NCBI RefSeq assembly: GCF_023015885.1
Contig: NZ_JALKBE010000003.1
Location: 310,001-374,000, forward strand
Direction: 5' to 3'
From: Aliiroseovarius sp. S1123
GTDB taxonomy: Bacteria; Pseudomonadota; Alphaproteobacteria; Rhodobacterales; Rhodobacteraceae
DNA length: 64,000 nt
Of the stretch, positions 47,537 through 57,104 are shown one piece after another. A program made the position numbers and the translations under genes. The stretch's first letter is position 1. The number at the start of each line of letters is the position of its first letter. A model generated the notes under the pieces. It was not told where the DNA came from. It saw only the letters and a list, made by a program, of their open reading frames with translations, and made no database searches.

Positions 47537-48454
47537 ATGGATTATTCAAAGCTGATCGACGACGAAATCTGGCGCTTCATTCGCGAGACGGACGCCCACT
47601 ATCCCCCCGACGCGGTGAACCGAACCGCTGCCCAGCAGCGCGAGGTCTACAACACCATGTGCCGCGCCTTCTTTGCGGGCTATCCCGAGGGGCTGAATGT
47701 GCGGGACGAGCGGATCGAGACCGTTCCCACGCGCATTTACGAACCGGGTGACCCGCAGGGCACCGTGATCTATTTTCACGGCGGCGGGTTTGTGGTCGGC
47801 GGGTTGGAAAGTCACGATGATGTCTGTGCCGAAATTGCAGATCAAACCGGGCTGCGTGTGGTCAGCGTCGACTATCGCCTCTGCCCCGAGCATCCCCATC
47901 CCGCCGCGTTTGAAGATGCGTTGGCTGTAGTCAAATATGTGTCTCTAACTTGGCCCAAACCACTTGTTTTGGTCGGTGATAGTGCAGGTGGGAATTTGGC
48001 CGCCGCGTCTTGTCATGCGTTGCGCGGACAGGCCGATATCGCCGGACAGGTCCTGATTTATCCGGGTCTGGGTGGCGACATGACGAAGGGCTCCTATATC
48101 GACCACGCAAATGCGCCAATGTTGTCGATGGAGGATCTGAAATTCTACAACAAGATCCGCTTTGCGACTCCGCCTGACGGCCCAGACCCCACGGCAGCGC
48201 CGCTCGAGGATACGGATTTCGGCGACCTACCTCCAACAGTCTCTATTACGGCAGAATGTGATCCCTTGGCGGATGATGGGCGCGACTATCGTGACTCCAT
48301 TCTGAACGCCGGCGGAAAAGCGGCTTGGTTCAACGAAGCTGGGTTGGTACACGGCTATCTGCGCGCCCGCCACCAGTCCGAGCGCGCCCGCCGCAGTTTC
48401 GCGCGGATCACGCAGCAAATCACCATGTTGGCTCGCGGCGAATGGCACCACTGA
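47537..48454 (+). CDS. Alpha/beta hydrolase, HSL-type esterase
   Basis: A 305-residue cytoplasmic esterase of the hormone-sensitive-lipase family. The oxyanion motif is YFHGGGFVVGG, the nucleophile elbow is VGDSAGGNLAA, the acid is in TAECDPLADDG and the histidine in GLVHGYLRA, so the full catalytic triad is visible. Such enzymes hydrolyse short acyl or aromatic esters. It begins 9 bases after arsJ on the same strand and may be read from the same message, but no arsenic role is indicated. Confidence 0.88.
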   Translation: MDYSKLIDDEIWRFIRETDAHYPPDAVNRTAAQQREVYNTMCRAFFAGYPEGLNVRDERIETVPTRIYEPGDPQGTVIYFHGGGFVVGGLESHDDVCAEIADQTGLRVVSVDYRLCPEHPHPAAFEDALAVVKYVSLTWPKPLVLVGDSAGGNLAAASCHALRGQADIAGQVLIYPGLGGDMTKGSYIDHANAPMLSMEDLKFYNKIRFATPPDGPDPTAAPLEDTDFGDLPPTVSITAECDPLADDGRDYRDSILNAGGKAAWFNEAGLVHGYLRARHQSERARRSFARITQQITMLARGEWHH

Positions 48455-48537
48455 TCACGCCTTTCCCCCCGCCGTTGCTTCCCGTAATCTGACACTCGGT
48501 ATCTGCGCCGGTTCGGCGTGTTAGGAAAAGGCAGGCC

Positions 48538-49824
48538 ATGTCGCTGATCCGATCATCGCTGTTGCGGCGCTTGCAAGCCTTGCAGGGCAAGACGTCTACC
48601 AAGACCCGCGCGACCAAGCGCGAGGCGCAGGACAGCGCCGCGTTGTCACTTGCGCGTGCGCGGCAGGGAAAATCCGATCAACCGCGCCCAGATGGGTTGC
48701 TCATCTGGGCTTGTCTGCCCGATCTGACCGAAGCCGAGGCGCTGTCGTCGCTTCTTCCGCCCCTGCAGGCAGAAATGGGCGACGTGACCCTTCTGCTGAC
48801 CACGCATGACCCGCAACACTCCGATGCCATTCCGCATGATGCCCGGCATCAGGTCAGTCCAAAATTCGAGCCCGCCGCGGTTCGCAATTTCTTGGAGCAT
48901 TGGCAGCCAGATGTTGTCGTCTGGATGCAGCCCGAACTTGATCTTATAACACTTGGCGCGCTGAAAGCGTCTGGCGTCTCGGTCATTTGGCTTGGCGCCG
49001 GCGCGCCGCAAGATCGCGGTTTGACGCAGCGGTTCAAGCTGTCTGCCTTGCGCGATGCGGTGGTCGAACTAGACTCTATTCTGCCCAAAGACGGGGCATC
49101 GCGGCGCGAGTTGCTGCAGCTTGGCGTTCCTGCCGAGAAGATGGACGTCACAGGTATTCTTCAGCCTCTGAGTCAGGTGCCCGGTTGCGATATCGAGGAA
49201 CGAGACCGAATTGCACAGAAGCTGGACGCGCGACCGGTCTGGCTGGCCGTAGGGGTGGAGCCGCGTGAGGAAAACGCCATTCTGTCCGCGCATCGCATTC
49301 TGATCCGTAAATCGCATCGACTTCTTCTGGTCATGATCCCGCAGGACCCTGCCCGTGCCGCTGACCTGACTGCACAGCTTGAGACCGACAGCTGGATTAT
49401 CTCGTCGCGGTCAAAGGACGACCACCCACATCGCGACGACCAGATCTTCGTCGTTGATCGCGCAGATGAATGTGCGCTTTGGATGCATCTGGCGTCGATC
49501 ACCTTGATCGGCGGGACCTTGGCAGGTGGGGCAAACCGGAATCCGCTAAGCCCCGCGGCATTGGGCTCGGTTGTGCTTTTCGGTCCTGAAGGGGGGCGGC
49601 ACGCAGCGTCTTTTGATCGTTTAATGCGTGCCGGTGCGGCCCGTCGGGTGCGTGACGCGGCAACCCTAGCGGTCGAGATCGAGCACCTTCTGGCCCCCGA
49701 CAAGGCGGCCGAGATGGCGATGGCCGCTTGGGATATCACCACAAGGGGCGCGGAAGTTGGCGAGTTTTTGATGCGGCGGCTGTTGGATTTACTGGACGAA
49801 GCTGAAAGTCGAAAGGGTTTTTGA
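48538..49824 (+). CDS. WaaA/KdtA-like 3-deoxy-D-manno-octulosonic acid transferase homologue
   Basis: A 428-residue protein of the Kdo-transferase family. The middle and end match WaaA, with ILIRKSHRLLLVMIPQDP, ASITLIGGTLAGGANRNPL and VLFGPEGGRHAASFDRLM corresponding to the CMP-Kdo-binding half. The N-terminal acceptor half is divergent. The conserved HAxSVGE block, which carries the catalytic Glu, reads ACLPDLTEAEAL, ETELWPN reads MQPELDL, and no N-terminal membrane anchor is seen. It overlaps lpxK, so it acts in lipid A/Kdo synthesis or in a second Kdo-addition step. Confidence is for the family, not for activity. Confidence 0.75.
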   Translation: MSLIRSSLLRRLQALQGKTSTKTRATKREAQDSAALSLARARQGKSDQPRPDGLLIWACLPDLTEAEALSSLLPPLQAEMGDVTLLLTTHDPQHSDAIPHDARHQVSPKFEPAAVRNFLEHWQPDVVVWMQPELDLITLGALKASGVSVIWLGAGAPQDRGLTQRFKLSALRDAVVELDSILPKDGASRRELLQLGVPAEKMDVTGILQPLSQVPGCDIEERDRIAQKLDARPVWLAVGVEPREENAILSAHRILIRKSHRLLLVMIPQDPARAADLTAQLETDSWIISSRSKDDHPHRDDQIFVVDRADECALWMHLASITLIGGTLAGGANRNPLSPAALGSVVLFGPEGGRHAASFDRLMRAGAARRVRDAATLAVEIEHLLAPDKAAEMAMAAWDITTRGAEVGEFLMRRLLDLLDEAESRKGF

Positions 49825-50822
49825 TGCGTACACCCAGTTATTGGTTCACTGACCCCGAAGCTCCGGACTGGCGCGCGCGCCTGTTGTCCCCGTTGGGCTG
49901 GCTCTATGGGTTTGGCACTGCCCGGCGTGTCGCGCGCGCAGACGGTGCCTATCGCGCGTCGGTCCCTGTGGTCTGTATTGGCAATATCAATGCAGGCGGA
50001 ACCGGGAAGACTCCAACCACGATTGCGCTGGCTCAGAGACTAATATCGCAGGGCAGGGCGGTCCATATCGTGTCACGCGGCCATCGCGGAAGCGAGGAAG
50101 GGCCGCTGCGAGTTGATGAACGTCAACATAAGGCCGATCAGGTCGGGGATGAGCCGCTGTTGATGGCCGCTTTTGCGCCGACCTGGATTGCCCGTGATCG
50201 CGTGAAGGGGGTGCAAGCCGCCGAAGCGGCAGGTGCCGAGATCATCCTGATGGATGACGGATTTCAGAACCCGAGCGTGCACAAGACCCTGTCCATCGTC
50301 GTGGTCGATGCGGTGAAAGGGTTCGGGAATGCACGCTGTATTCCGGCTGGTCCGCTGCGTGAACCTGTACATGCAGGGATGAAGCGTGCGGATCTTCTGC
50401 TGTCTGTCGGTCATGCCCGCGCGCAGACCCTATTCCAGCAGAAATGGGGCAAAACGATCCCCTGTCCGCATGTCACCGGGCAGCTGGAGCCGCTTCAAAC
50501 GGGCATGGATTGGCAGGGGATGAATGTACTGGCCTTTGCCGGGATTGGCTTACCCGAGAAGTTCTTTGCCACGGTAAGTGACTTGGGCGCAAATCTGCTG
50601 CGGGCCGAGGCATTGGCCGATCACCAACCCCTGACCGACGCGTTAATGAAACGGCTTGAGATTGAGGCCGCCGCCTTGGGTGCTCAGTTGGTAACGACCG
50701 AGAAAGATGCCGTGCGTCTGCCGGACGGATTTCGCCGTAAGGTGCTGACCGTGCCCGTGCGATTGGAGCTTCAGGATTGGAGTGCAGTTGACGCAGCTCT
50801 TTCGCGTATCCTTATGGGGTAA
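49824..50822 (+). CDS. lpxK: Tetraacyldisaccharide 4'-kinase LpxK
   Basis: A 332-residue inner-membrane-associated kinase that phosphorylates lipid A precursor to lipid IVA. It has the N-terminal amphipathic region, the P-loop VCIGNINAGGTGKTPTTIAL, VSRGHRG and MDDGFQNPSV, all conserved in LpxK. The ATG at 49824 overlaps the waaA-like stop (TGATG), indicating coupling. The gene is followed by a long interrupted palindrome and converges on the dsbA-like gene. Confidence 0.93.
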   Translation: MRTPSYWFTDPEAPDWRARLLSPLGWLYGFGTARRVARADGAYRASVPVVCIGNINAGGTGKTPTTIALAQRLISQGRAVHIVSRGHRGSEEGPLRVDERQHKADQVGDEPLLMAAFAPTWIARDRVKGVQAAEAAGAEIILMDDGFQNPSVHKTLSIVVVDAVKGFGNARCIPAGPLREPVHAGMKRADLLLSVGHARAQTLFQQKWGKTIPCPHVTGQLEPLQTGMDWQGMNVLAFAGIGLPEKFFATVSDLGANLLRAEALADHQPLTDALMKRLEIEAAALGAQLVTTEKDAVRLPDGFRRKVLTVPVRLELQDWSAVDAALSRILMG

Positions 50823-50918
50823 CGCGTTTCGAGAAGTCGTTAGATATTCAGATCGCCAATGTCCTGAGAGCGCGAAGCGCGACAAGGTATTGGCGATGCT
50901 ATTTCTCTCGAAACGCGT
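50822..50918. repeat. Long interrupted palindrome between lpxK and dsbA
   Basis: Outer arms are perfect 13-base repeats, ACGCGTTTCGAGA (50822-50834) and TCTCGAAACGCGT (50906-50918). A second pair nested inside is perfect over 9 bases, ATCGCCAAT (50852-50860) and ATTGGCGAT (50889-50897), with a small GCGC-GAA-GCGC loop. The element begins in the lpxK stop codon and could fold on either transcript, giving a two-tier hairpin. There is no long T run. Confidence 0.75.
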
Positions 50919-50945
50919 GGACTATTTGCCCCTAACCCGATCGAT

Positions 50946-51602
50946 TTACGATCCCAGCTTTTCGTCCAGAATAGCCGCGAAATCGTCATAGCTCATGTTC
51001 GAGTATTTGGTGCCGTCGATGATGAAGGACGGGGTGCCTGTGATCTCGTCCGCGCCAGCGTTTTGCTGATAGGCAGTGACCAGGCTGCGGGCCGAGTCTT
51101 CATCCTGCAGGCAGACATCCATCTGCTCGTCCGTCATGCCGGCGGTGCGGCCCAGTTTCTTCAGATTGGCCACGATGGTGGTGGGCGATCCGTCGGCAAT
51201 CCAGTCTTTCTGGCCGGAATAGATCAGGTCAGCCAAACCGAAATAGCGCTCGTCACCACCACAGCGGGCGATCATACCTGCCCACAGTCCGAACTGGTCG
51301 AAGTAAACCTCGCGGTGGACGAACTTAATCTTGCCGGTGTCGATATAGTTCTGCTTCAGCTTCTTGAACGCGTCTTTGTGGAAGTTGGCGCAGTGGGGGC
51401 AGGTGAACGAGGCATACTCGATCACGGTAAGCGGCGCATTTTCATCACCAAGAAACATATCGGCGGCCGGCTCAACGGCTGCGTCGTTGCTTTGCGCTTC
51501 GGCCACGGACACGCCGGGAAGCGAGCCGTTGTTCTGCGTCATATAGAATGCGCCGCCAATGGCGATCACCGCTGCGATCAGGATCGGAAGGATACGATTC
51601 AT
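50946..51602 (-). CDS. DsbA-family thiol:disulfide oxidoreductase
   Basis: A 218-residue exported protein. The N-terminal hydrophobic segment MNRILPILIAAVIAIGGAFY is a signal peptide or anchor. The thioredoxin fold carries the redox motif SFTCPHCANFHKDAF (CPHC) and the cis-proline loop TGTPSFIIDG. DsbA-type enzymes form disulfides in periplasmic proteins; ones with this gene order in roseobacters are usually called thioredoxin domain or DsbA family. The DUF721 gene lies five bases upstream on the same strand. Confidence 0.9.
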   Translation of the reverse strand: MNRILPILIAAVIAIGGAFYMTQNNGSLPGVSVAEAQSNDAAVEPAADMFLGDENAPLTVIEYASFTCPHCANFHKDAFKKLKQNYIDTGKIKFVHREVYFDQFGLWAGMIARCGGDERYFGLADLIYSGQKDWIADGSPTTIVANLKKLGRTAGMTDEQMDVCLQDEDSARSLVTAYQQNAGADEITGTPSFIIDGTKYSNMSYDDFAAILDEKLGS

Positions 51603-51607
51603 CTGTA

Positions 51608-52126
51608 TTATGCCTTGTGTTTGTTTTTAGTTATGACGTTCCGCGCCAAAAGCTCGAGCGCGGATCGAAGCCCCTCATCACCTATGTCTTTGGTTGCGTC
51701 CGTCGCGCGGGCCAAGTCTTTGGGGTCAGGTTGGGGATGTTTCTTCGGGGCGTGCGTGAACTGGGCCTGCCCTTCGGCAAAGCCCGTTGCCGCCGTTTGT
51801 GTAATCCGAATGCGCGAGATGGCGTTATAGCCATAGACCGCGTTTACCTTTTCGCGCAGTTGGTCCTTTTGCATGTCCAGCATCGGCGCTTGCGCGCCGG
51901 TGGTCAGTACCGTCAGCGTCGCGCCCATGCCGCCGCGCCCATAGGAAATGTCCACGGGACGCGAGATTGTGGCCGTCGCCTCGCCCACGATCTCTGCCCA
52001 ATGGGTCAGCACACGCGTCACCGCAAAGCCGCGCGTTTCGCTGGCTTTGCGAATCCGGGCCGACAGCAGGGACGAGGTGCGCTCGAAACCCTTTTTGCGG
52101 CGGGGATATGCTTTGGGTTTTTCCAT
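51608..52126 (-). CDS. DUF721 (DciA-like) domain protein
   Basis: A 172-residue basic protein with the DUF721 domain (WAEIVGEATATISRPVDISYGRGGMGATLTVLTTG). DUF721 proteins include DciA, which loads or assists the replicative helicase in bacteria lacking DnaC. It is encoded upstream of the dsbA-like gene (five bases apart) and diverges from mutY. Whether this protein performs the DciA role cannot be told from sequence, as the C-terminal part is lineage-specific. Confidence 0.8.
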   Translation of the reverse strand: MEKPKAYPRRKKGFERTSSLLSARIRKASETRGFAVTRVLTHWAEIVGEATATISRPVDISYGRGGMGATLTVLTTGAQAPMLDMQKDQLREKVNAVYGYNAISRIRITQTAATGFAEGQAQFTHAPKKHPQPDPKDLARATDATKDIGDEGLRSALELLARNVITKNKHKA

Positions 52127-52215
52127 CTGACAGATAGGTGTGACTCGTTTCTTTTCGCTTATTCTAGGCTGTTCACTTTGCTATGCCAGAACAAACGACG
52201 GATAGGAGATAACAC

Positions 52216-53256
52216 GTGCGTGACGTGCCGAAAACTGCTGATCTTCTGGACTGGTACGATCGCCATGCCCGCGATCTGCCGTGGCGCGTCAGCCCGGGCG
52301 ACCGGGCACAGGGCGTGATGCCGGACCCGTACGCCGTGTGGTTGTCCGAAATTATGTTGCAGCAGACCACCGTCGCCGCAGTAAGAGACTATTTCACCCG
52401 ATTTATGTCCATTTGGCCCACGGTTCAGGATCTGGCCGGGGCCGATGATGATCGAGTTATGGGCGAATGGGCTGGGCTTGGATACTACGCTCGGGCGCGC
52501 AATCTTCTGAAATGCGCGCGCGAGGTGGCCCAGTTGGGCGCTTTTCCCACGACCCGCGATGGGCTTCAGGCGCTTCCGGGGATCGGGCCCTATACCTCGG
52601 CTGCGATCTCGGCGATTGCGTATGATTTGCCGGAAACGGTGGTGGATGGGAATGTCGAACGGGTGATGTCGCGGGTGTTTCACGTTGAAACACCTTTGCC
52701 TGATGCCAAGGGTAAGCTGACGCAATTGGCCGAAACGCTAACCCCGCAGGAAAGGGCAGGCGATTATGCCCAGGCGGTGATGGATTTGGGCGCCACGATC
52801 TGCACGCCGAAATCGCCCGCATGCGGTATTTGCCCTTGGAATAGAGACTGTTTGGCCCGGAAAGTGGGTGTTCAGGCTGAGCTGCCCAAGAAGAAGCCCA
52901 AAGCCAAGAAGCCCACGCGGTATGGCGTCGCGTATCTGGCCCGAAACGCGGCGGGAGAATGGTTGATGGAGCGGCGACCCGAGAAAGGATTGCTGGGCGG
53001 GATGCTGGGATGGCCGGGCGCCGATTGGGGTGACGTCGCGGTCGAGCAGCCGCCTTTTGACGCCGACTGGCAAGATCCCGGCGTGGAAGTTCGGCACGTT
53101 TTTACGCATTTCAACCTGCATCTCTCGCTACGGGTTGTGCAGATAGAAGGCCTGATTCAGCCTAAACAGGGTCTATTTCTGGACATCAAACGCTCGGATC
53201 TGCCGACGGTGATGCGCAAAGCCTTTGACGTGGCGACAACGCATCTGTCGCATTGA
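52216..53256 (+). CDS. mutY: A/G-specific adenine glycosylase MutY
   Basis: A 346-residue base-excision enzyme that removes adenine mispaired with 8-oxoguanine. The N-terminal domain has LPWRVSP, SEIMLQQTTVAAV, the HhH motif LQALPGIGPYTSAAI with the catalytic Asp in VDGNVERV. The 4Fe-4S cluster ligands are at CTPKSPACGICPWNRDC. The C-terminal Nudix-like 8-oxoG-recognition domain is short. The start is GTG with AGGAG seven bases upstream. With mutT in the same window, both parts of the GO repair system are present, though not adjacent. Confidence 0.94.
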   Translation: MRDVPKTADLLDWYDRHARDLPWRVSPGDRAQGVMPDPYAVWLSEIMLQQTTVAAVRDYFTRFMSIWPTVQDLAGADDDRVMGEWAGLGYYARARNLLKCAREVAQLGAFPTTRDGLQALPGIGPYTSAAISAIAYDLPETVVDGNVERVMSRVFHVETPLPDAKGKLTQLAETLTPQERAGDYAQAVMDLGATICTPKSPACGICPWNRDCLARKVGVQAELPKKKPKAKKPTRYGVAYLARNAAGEWLMERRPEKGLLGGMLGWPGADWGDVAVEQPPFDADWQDPGVEVRHVFTHFNLHLSLRVVQIEGLIQPKQGLFLDIKRSDLPTVMRKAFDVATTHLSH

Positions 53257-53306
53257 GCGGAGGCGGTTTCACCGCTAACCTGTGCGTCAACAGAAGGACA
53301 AACGCC

Positions 53307-54446
53307 ATGCTTCCTGCGTCCACGATCTCGCGCTTTCGCAACGCCGCGCCCTTCGGCATCTCGATCGCTCTGCCCCTGTTGGTGATTGTCGCCGTAACGC
53401 AAGGCGGATGGTTTTTGCTACTGCCGCCGCTGGGCACATGGTGGCTTTATACCATCCTCGACGCGATCACCGGTCGCTATACGGAAAACGCGGACCCGAT
53501 GATCGAGGATGCGGATCTGTTCTGGTATCGCTTGATCACCATGATCTGGTTCCCGATTCAGTTCGTAATGATCTATGGCATGATTTGGTACGTGACCGGG
53601 GCCGAGCACCTGTCGACGGCTGAAAAATTCGCGGCCTTCTTTGGCGTTGGCGTGCTGTCCGGCACGGTTGGCATCGTCTATAGCCACGAGCTGATGCACC
53701 AATCCAATCGGTTCGAGCGCTGGTTAGGTGATCTGCTGCTGGCCACCGTGCTCTACAGCCATTTCCGCACCGAACATCTGCTGGTTCACCACCCCCATGT
53801 TGGCACCACCCGCGACGCCGTGACCGCGCGGTATAACGAGGGCTTCCATCGTTTCTTCTTCCGCGTTCTGACCGAAGCGCCGGTCTCGGCGTGGCGGGCC
53901 GAGAAAGCGATGCTGGCGCGGCGTGGATTGTCGGCCTTTGACCGCGCTAACCCGTTCTGGCGCTATGGCACCTTGCAGTTCGTCGCGATCATTCTGGCAG
54001 TCTGGATCGGCGGCTGGATGGGCCTTTCGCTGTTTGCGTTTCAGGCCTTTGTCGCCGTTTGGCAGCTGGAGCTTGTGAATTATGTCGAACATTACGGCCT
54101 GACCCGGAAACATCTGGGTGACGGCAAATACGAACGCGTGATGCCGCATCACAGCTGGAACGCGGATCACAAGGCGTCAAATTGGCTGTTGATCAACCTG
54201 CAGCGGCACTCGGATCACCACTATAAGCCTGCGCGTCGCTTCCCGCTGTTGCAGACCTATCCCGACAACGAGGCGCCACAATTGCCTTATGGCTATCCGA
54301 TCATGACGATGGCGGCGCTGATCCCGCCCATCTGGCGACGTGTGATGAACCCGCGCGTGCGCGCTTGGCGCAAGCAGCACTATCCCGATGTGAGTGATTG
54401 GAGCGCGTATAAGGCGGGCACCCTGCCGCCGCCGGTGATCCGTTAG
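53307..54446 (+). CDS. alkB: Alkane 1-monooxygenase family protein (AlkB)
   Basis: A 379-residue integral-membrane di-iron enzyme. Histidine boxes are HELMHQ, EHLLVHHPHVGT and LQRHSDHHYKP, with the NYVEHYGLTR motif between the last two. Several membrane helices are present. The canonical boxes HELxHK and EHxxGHH and the usual alanine after HSDHH differ at one residue each, so substrate range may differ from Pseudomonas AlkB. The chosen ATG has AGAAGGA upstream; an ATG 18 codons earlier overlaps mutY. It ends overlapping the convergent glutathione-transferase stop. No rubredoxin gene is adjacent. Confidence 0.85.
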   Translation: MLPASTISRFRNAAPFGISIALPLLVIVAVTQGGWFLLLPPLGTWWLYTILDAITGRYTENADPMIEDADLFWYRLITMIWFPIQFVMIYGMIWYVTGAEHLSTAEKFAAFFGVGVLSGTVGIVYSHELMHQSNRFERWLGDLLLATVLYSHFRTEHLLVHHPHVGTTRDAVTARYNEGFHRFFFRVLTEAPVSAWRAEKAMLARRGLSAFDRANPFWRYGTLQFVAIILAVWIGGWMGLSLFAFQAFVAVWQLELVNYVEHYGLTRKHLGDGKYERVMPHHSWNADHKASNWLLINLQRHSDHHYKPARRFPLLQTYPDNEAPQLPYGYPIMTMAALIPPIWRRVMNPRVRAWRKQHYPDVSDWSAYKAGTLPPPVIR

Positions 54447-55066
54447 GGGAACATCAAGGGCGTGTCACCTTCCGTCCAAACAGCGTTCTTTTTCATTACG
54501 AAGGACAGGCGGTCACTGGCTAAAAACGTCTCTAACCATGCCGAAACGTGGGGTGTTGCCTCGCTGTCGAAGCGTGCCCTGTCGATATTCGCGAACTGAC
54601 GGACGAAGGGTAGGATGGCCAGATCTGCCAGCGTCGGGCGAGCGCCGAACAGCCAGCCTTCGGCCAGTTGATCCTCCAGCGCACTAAGCATCTCCATCGC
54701 TTCGGCCCGCGTCTCTTCTGGATCACTGCCCGGATGTCGCACCGCGTATTTCGTTAGGTCCAGCGCACGTTTGAACGGGCCGTCGAAGCGGTCGATCAGG
54801 GCGTTCCCGGCCTCGGGCATGTCCAACAGACCCTCGGGGTCGGACTGGCCCAGAGCCCATGTCATCACGTCCAAGCTTTCGTCCAAAACCCCTGAATTAG
54901 AGACCAAACACGGCACCGTCGCGCTGGGCGACGCATCTAGAAACGCGGCGGGTTTATCGCGCAGCAGGATCTCGCGCAGTTCAACTTGAACACCGGCGCT
55001 GGCAATCGCCAGACGGGCGCGGATTGCATAGGGGCAGCGGCGGAAGGAATACAGGATCGCGGTCAT
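54443..55066 (-). CDS. Glutathione S-transferase family protein
   Basis: A 207-residue cytosolic protein with an N-terminal thioredoxin-like domain (ILYSFRRCPYAIRARLAI, including a CPY motif typical of Cys-type transferases) and a C-terminal helical domain (ARPTLADLAILPFVRQF). The substrate is unknown. The ATG at 55066 is preferred to a TTG five codons upstream. The gene starts only 13 bases after the T run of the ccrM terminator, so it would be reached mainly by read-through or by an unusual start. It converges on alkB, with the stop codons overlapping. Confidence 0.85.
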   Translation of the reverse strand: MTAILYSFRRCPYAIRARLAIASAGVQVELREILLRDKPAAFLDASPSATVPCLVSNSGVLDESLDVMTWALGQSDPEGLLDMPEAGNALIDRFDGPFKRALDLTKYAVRHPGSDPEETRAEAMEMLSALEDQLAEGWLFGARPTLADLAILPFVRQFANIDRARFDSEATPHVSAWLETFLASDRLSFVMKKNAVWTEGDTPLMFP

Positions 55067-55079
55067 GCCACCACAAACC

Positions 55080-55110
55080 AAAAAAAACCCTGCCTAACAA
55101 GTAGGCAGGG
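55080..55110 (-). terminator. Intrinsic terminator after ccrM
   Basis: On the minus strand CCCTGCCTA and TAGGCAGGG form a perfect 9-base-pair stem with a 5-base loop (plus coordinates 55088-55110), followed by a run of eight T (55087-55080). It lies between ccrM and the glutathione-transferase start. Confidence 0.88.
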
Positions 55111-55217
55111 TCAGTCAGGTTGTGCTGTGGCGGCGGGCCACAGGCACAGGCGGTACCTGATGATGCGGGCGCGTCTATCGCGCGCCACGCAAATTCTGTT
55201 GTGTAAGGAAGTCTGGC

Positions 55218-56348
<1,131 letters not shown>

Positions 56349-56392
56349 CTATCAGCGGCGTGTTTTCACGCTCGTTTTGATGAGAACAGGAT

Positions 56393-56431
56393 GAGTCAAA
56401 GTGGATTCGCCGTCAAATTCTTTTTTGAATC
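56393..56431 (-). promoter_or_regulatory. Cluster of three GANTC methylation sites upstream of ccrM
   Basis: GAGTC (56393-56397), GATTC (56404-56408) and GAATC (56427-56431) lie within 39 bases in the 126-base gap between rnhB and ccrM. One match is expected per 256 bases by chance. The position suggests that CcrM controls its own transcription. Confidence 0.65.
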
Positions 56432-56444
56432 AGCAACTTACATT

Positions 56445-57068
56445 TTACTGTTGATACAAGATATTGTGTACCGGTTTGAATGAACGTCTATGGTGTGGGG
56501 TAACACCAAGATTTTGAAGCGCCAACCTGTGGCTTTTTGACGGGTATCCTGCGTTCGTCTCCCAGCCATAGCCGGGGAACTGTTGCGCCAAATCCACCAT
56601 GATCCGATCGCGGGCAATTTTAGCCACGATGGATGCGGCGGAAATCGACACGGATCGCGCATCGCCCTTTACGATGGTTTCAGACGGCCCGGTCAGACCG
56701 CGCGGCGTCTGGTTTCCGTCGATCAGCAAGTAGTCTGCCTGTTGCGACAGCCCGGCCACCGCGCGCTCCATGGCCAAATGGCTGGCACGCAGGATGTTCA
56801 GCTCGTCGATTTCTTCGACCGAGGCGTGCGCGATGCAGACACAGGCCTTTTCATGGATCGCGTCCCACAGCGCTTCGCGCCGTTTTGCGGACAGCTTTTT
56901 GGAATCGTTCAGCCCTTCAGGGATGTCATCAGGATTCAGAATGACGGCGGCGGCGGTGACAGGACCGGCCAAAGGGCCGCGTCCGACCTCGTCCACTCCG
57001 GCGATATATTGAAAGCCACGGGTCATCGCGGCGGCTTCGAAGCTGAAATCAGGAACAGTTTTTGTCAT
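56445..57068 (-). CDS. rnhB: Ribonuclease HII
   Basis: A 207-residue nuclease that removes ribonucleotides and RNA primers from RNA-DNA hybrids. The GVDEVGRGPLAGPV signature carries the first catalytic acids, and DSKKLSAKRR, LNILRASHLAMERAV and SVSISAASIVAKIARD are conserved. I take the ATG at 57068 rather than the one six codons upstream, because AAGAGA lies before it; both are possible. The 57080-57084 GACTC lies directly upstream. ccrM follows 126 bases downstream. Confidence 0.92.
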   Translation of the reverse strand: MTKTVPDFSFEAAAMTRGFQYIAGVDEVGRGPLAGPVTAAAVILNPDDIPEGLNDSKKLSAKRREALWDAIHEKACVCIAHASVEEIDELNILRASHLAMERAVAGLSQQADYLLIDGNQTPRGLTGPSETIVKGDARSVSISAASIVAKIARDRIMVDLAQQFPGYGWETNAGYPSKSHRLALQNLGVTPHHRRSFKPVHNILYQQ

Positions 57069-57104
57069 TCTCTTGGGGTGACTCAAACCGCTCGGCCCCG
57101 CAAG

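Noticed and set aside
50782-50991. Short frame at the lpxK end across the palindrome
   Set aside because: It overlaps lpxK in another frame and the inverted repeat explains the sequence better than a protein.
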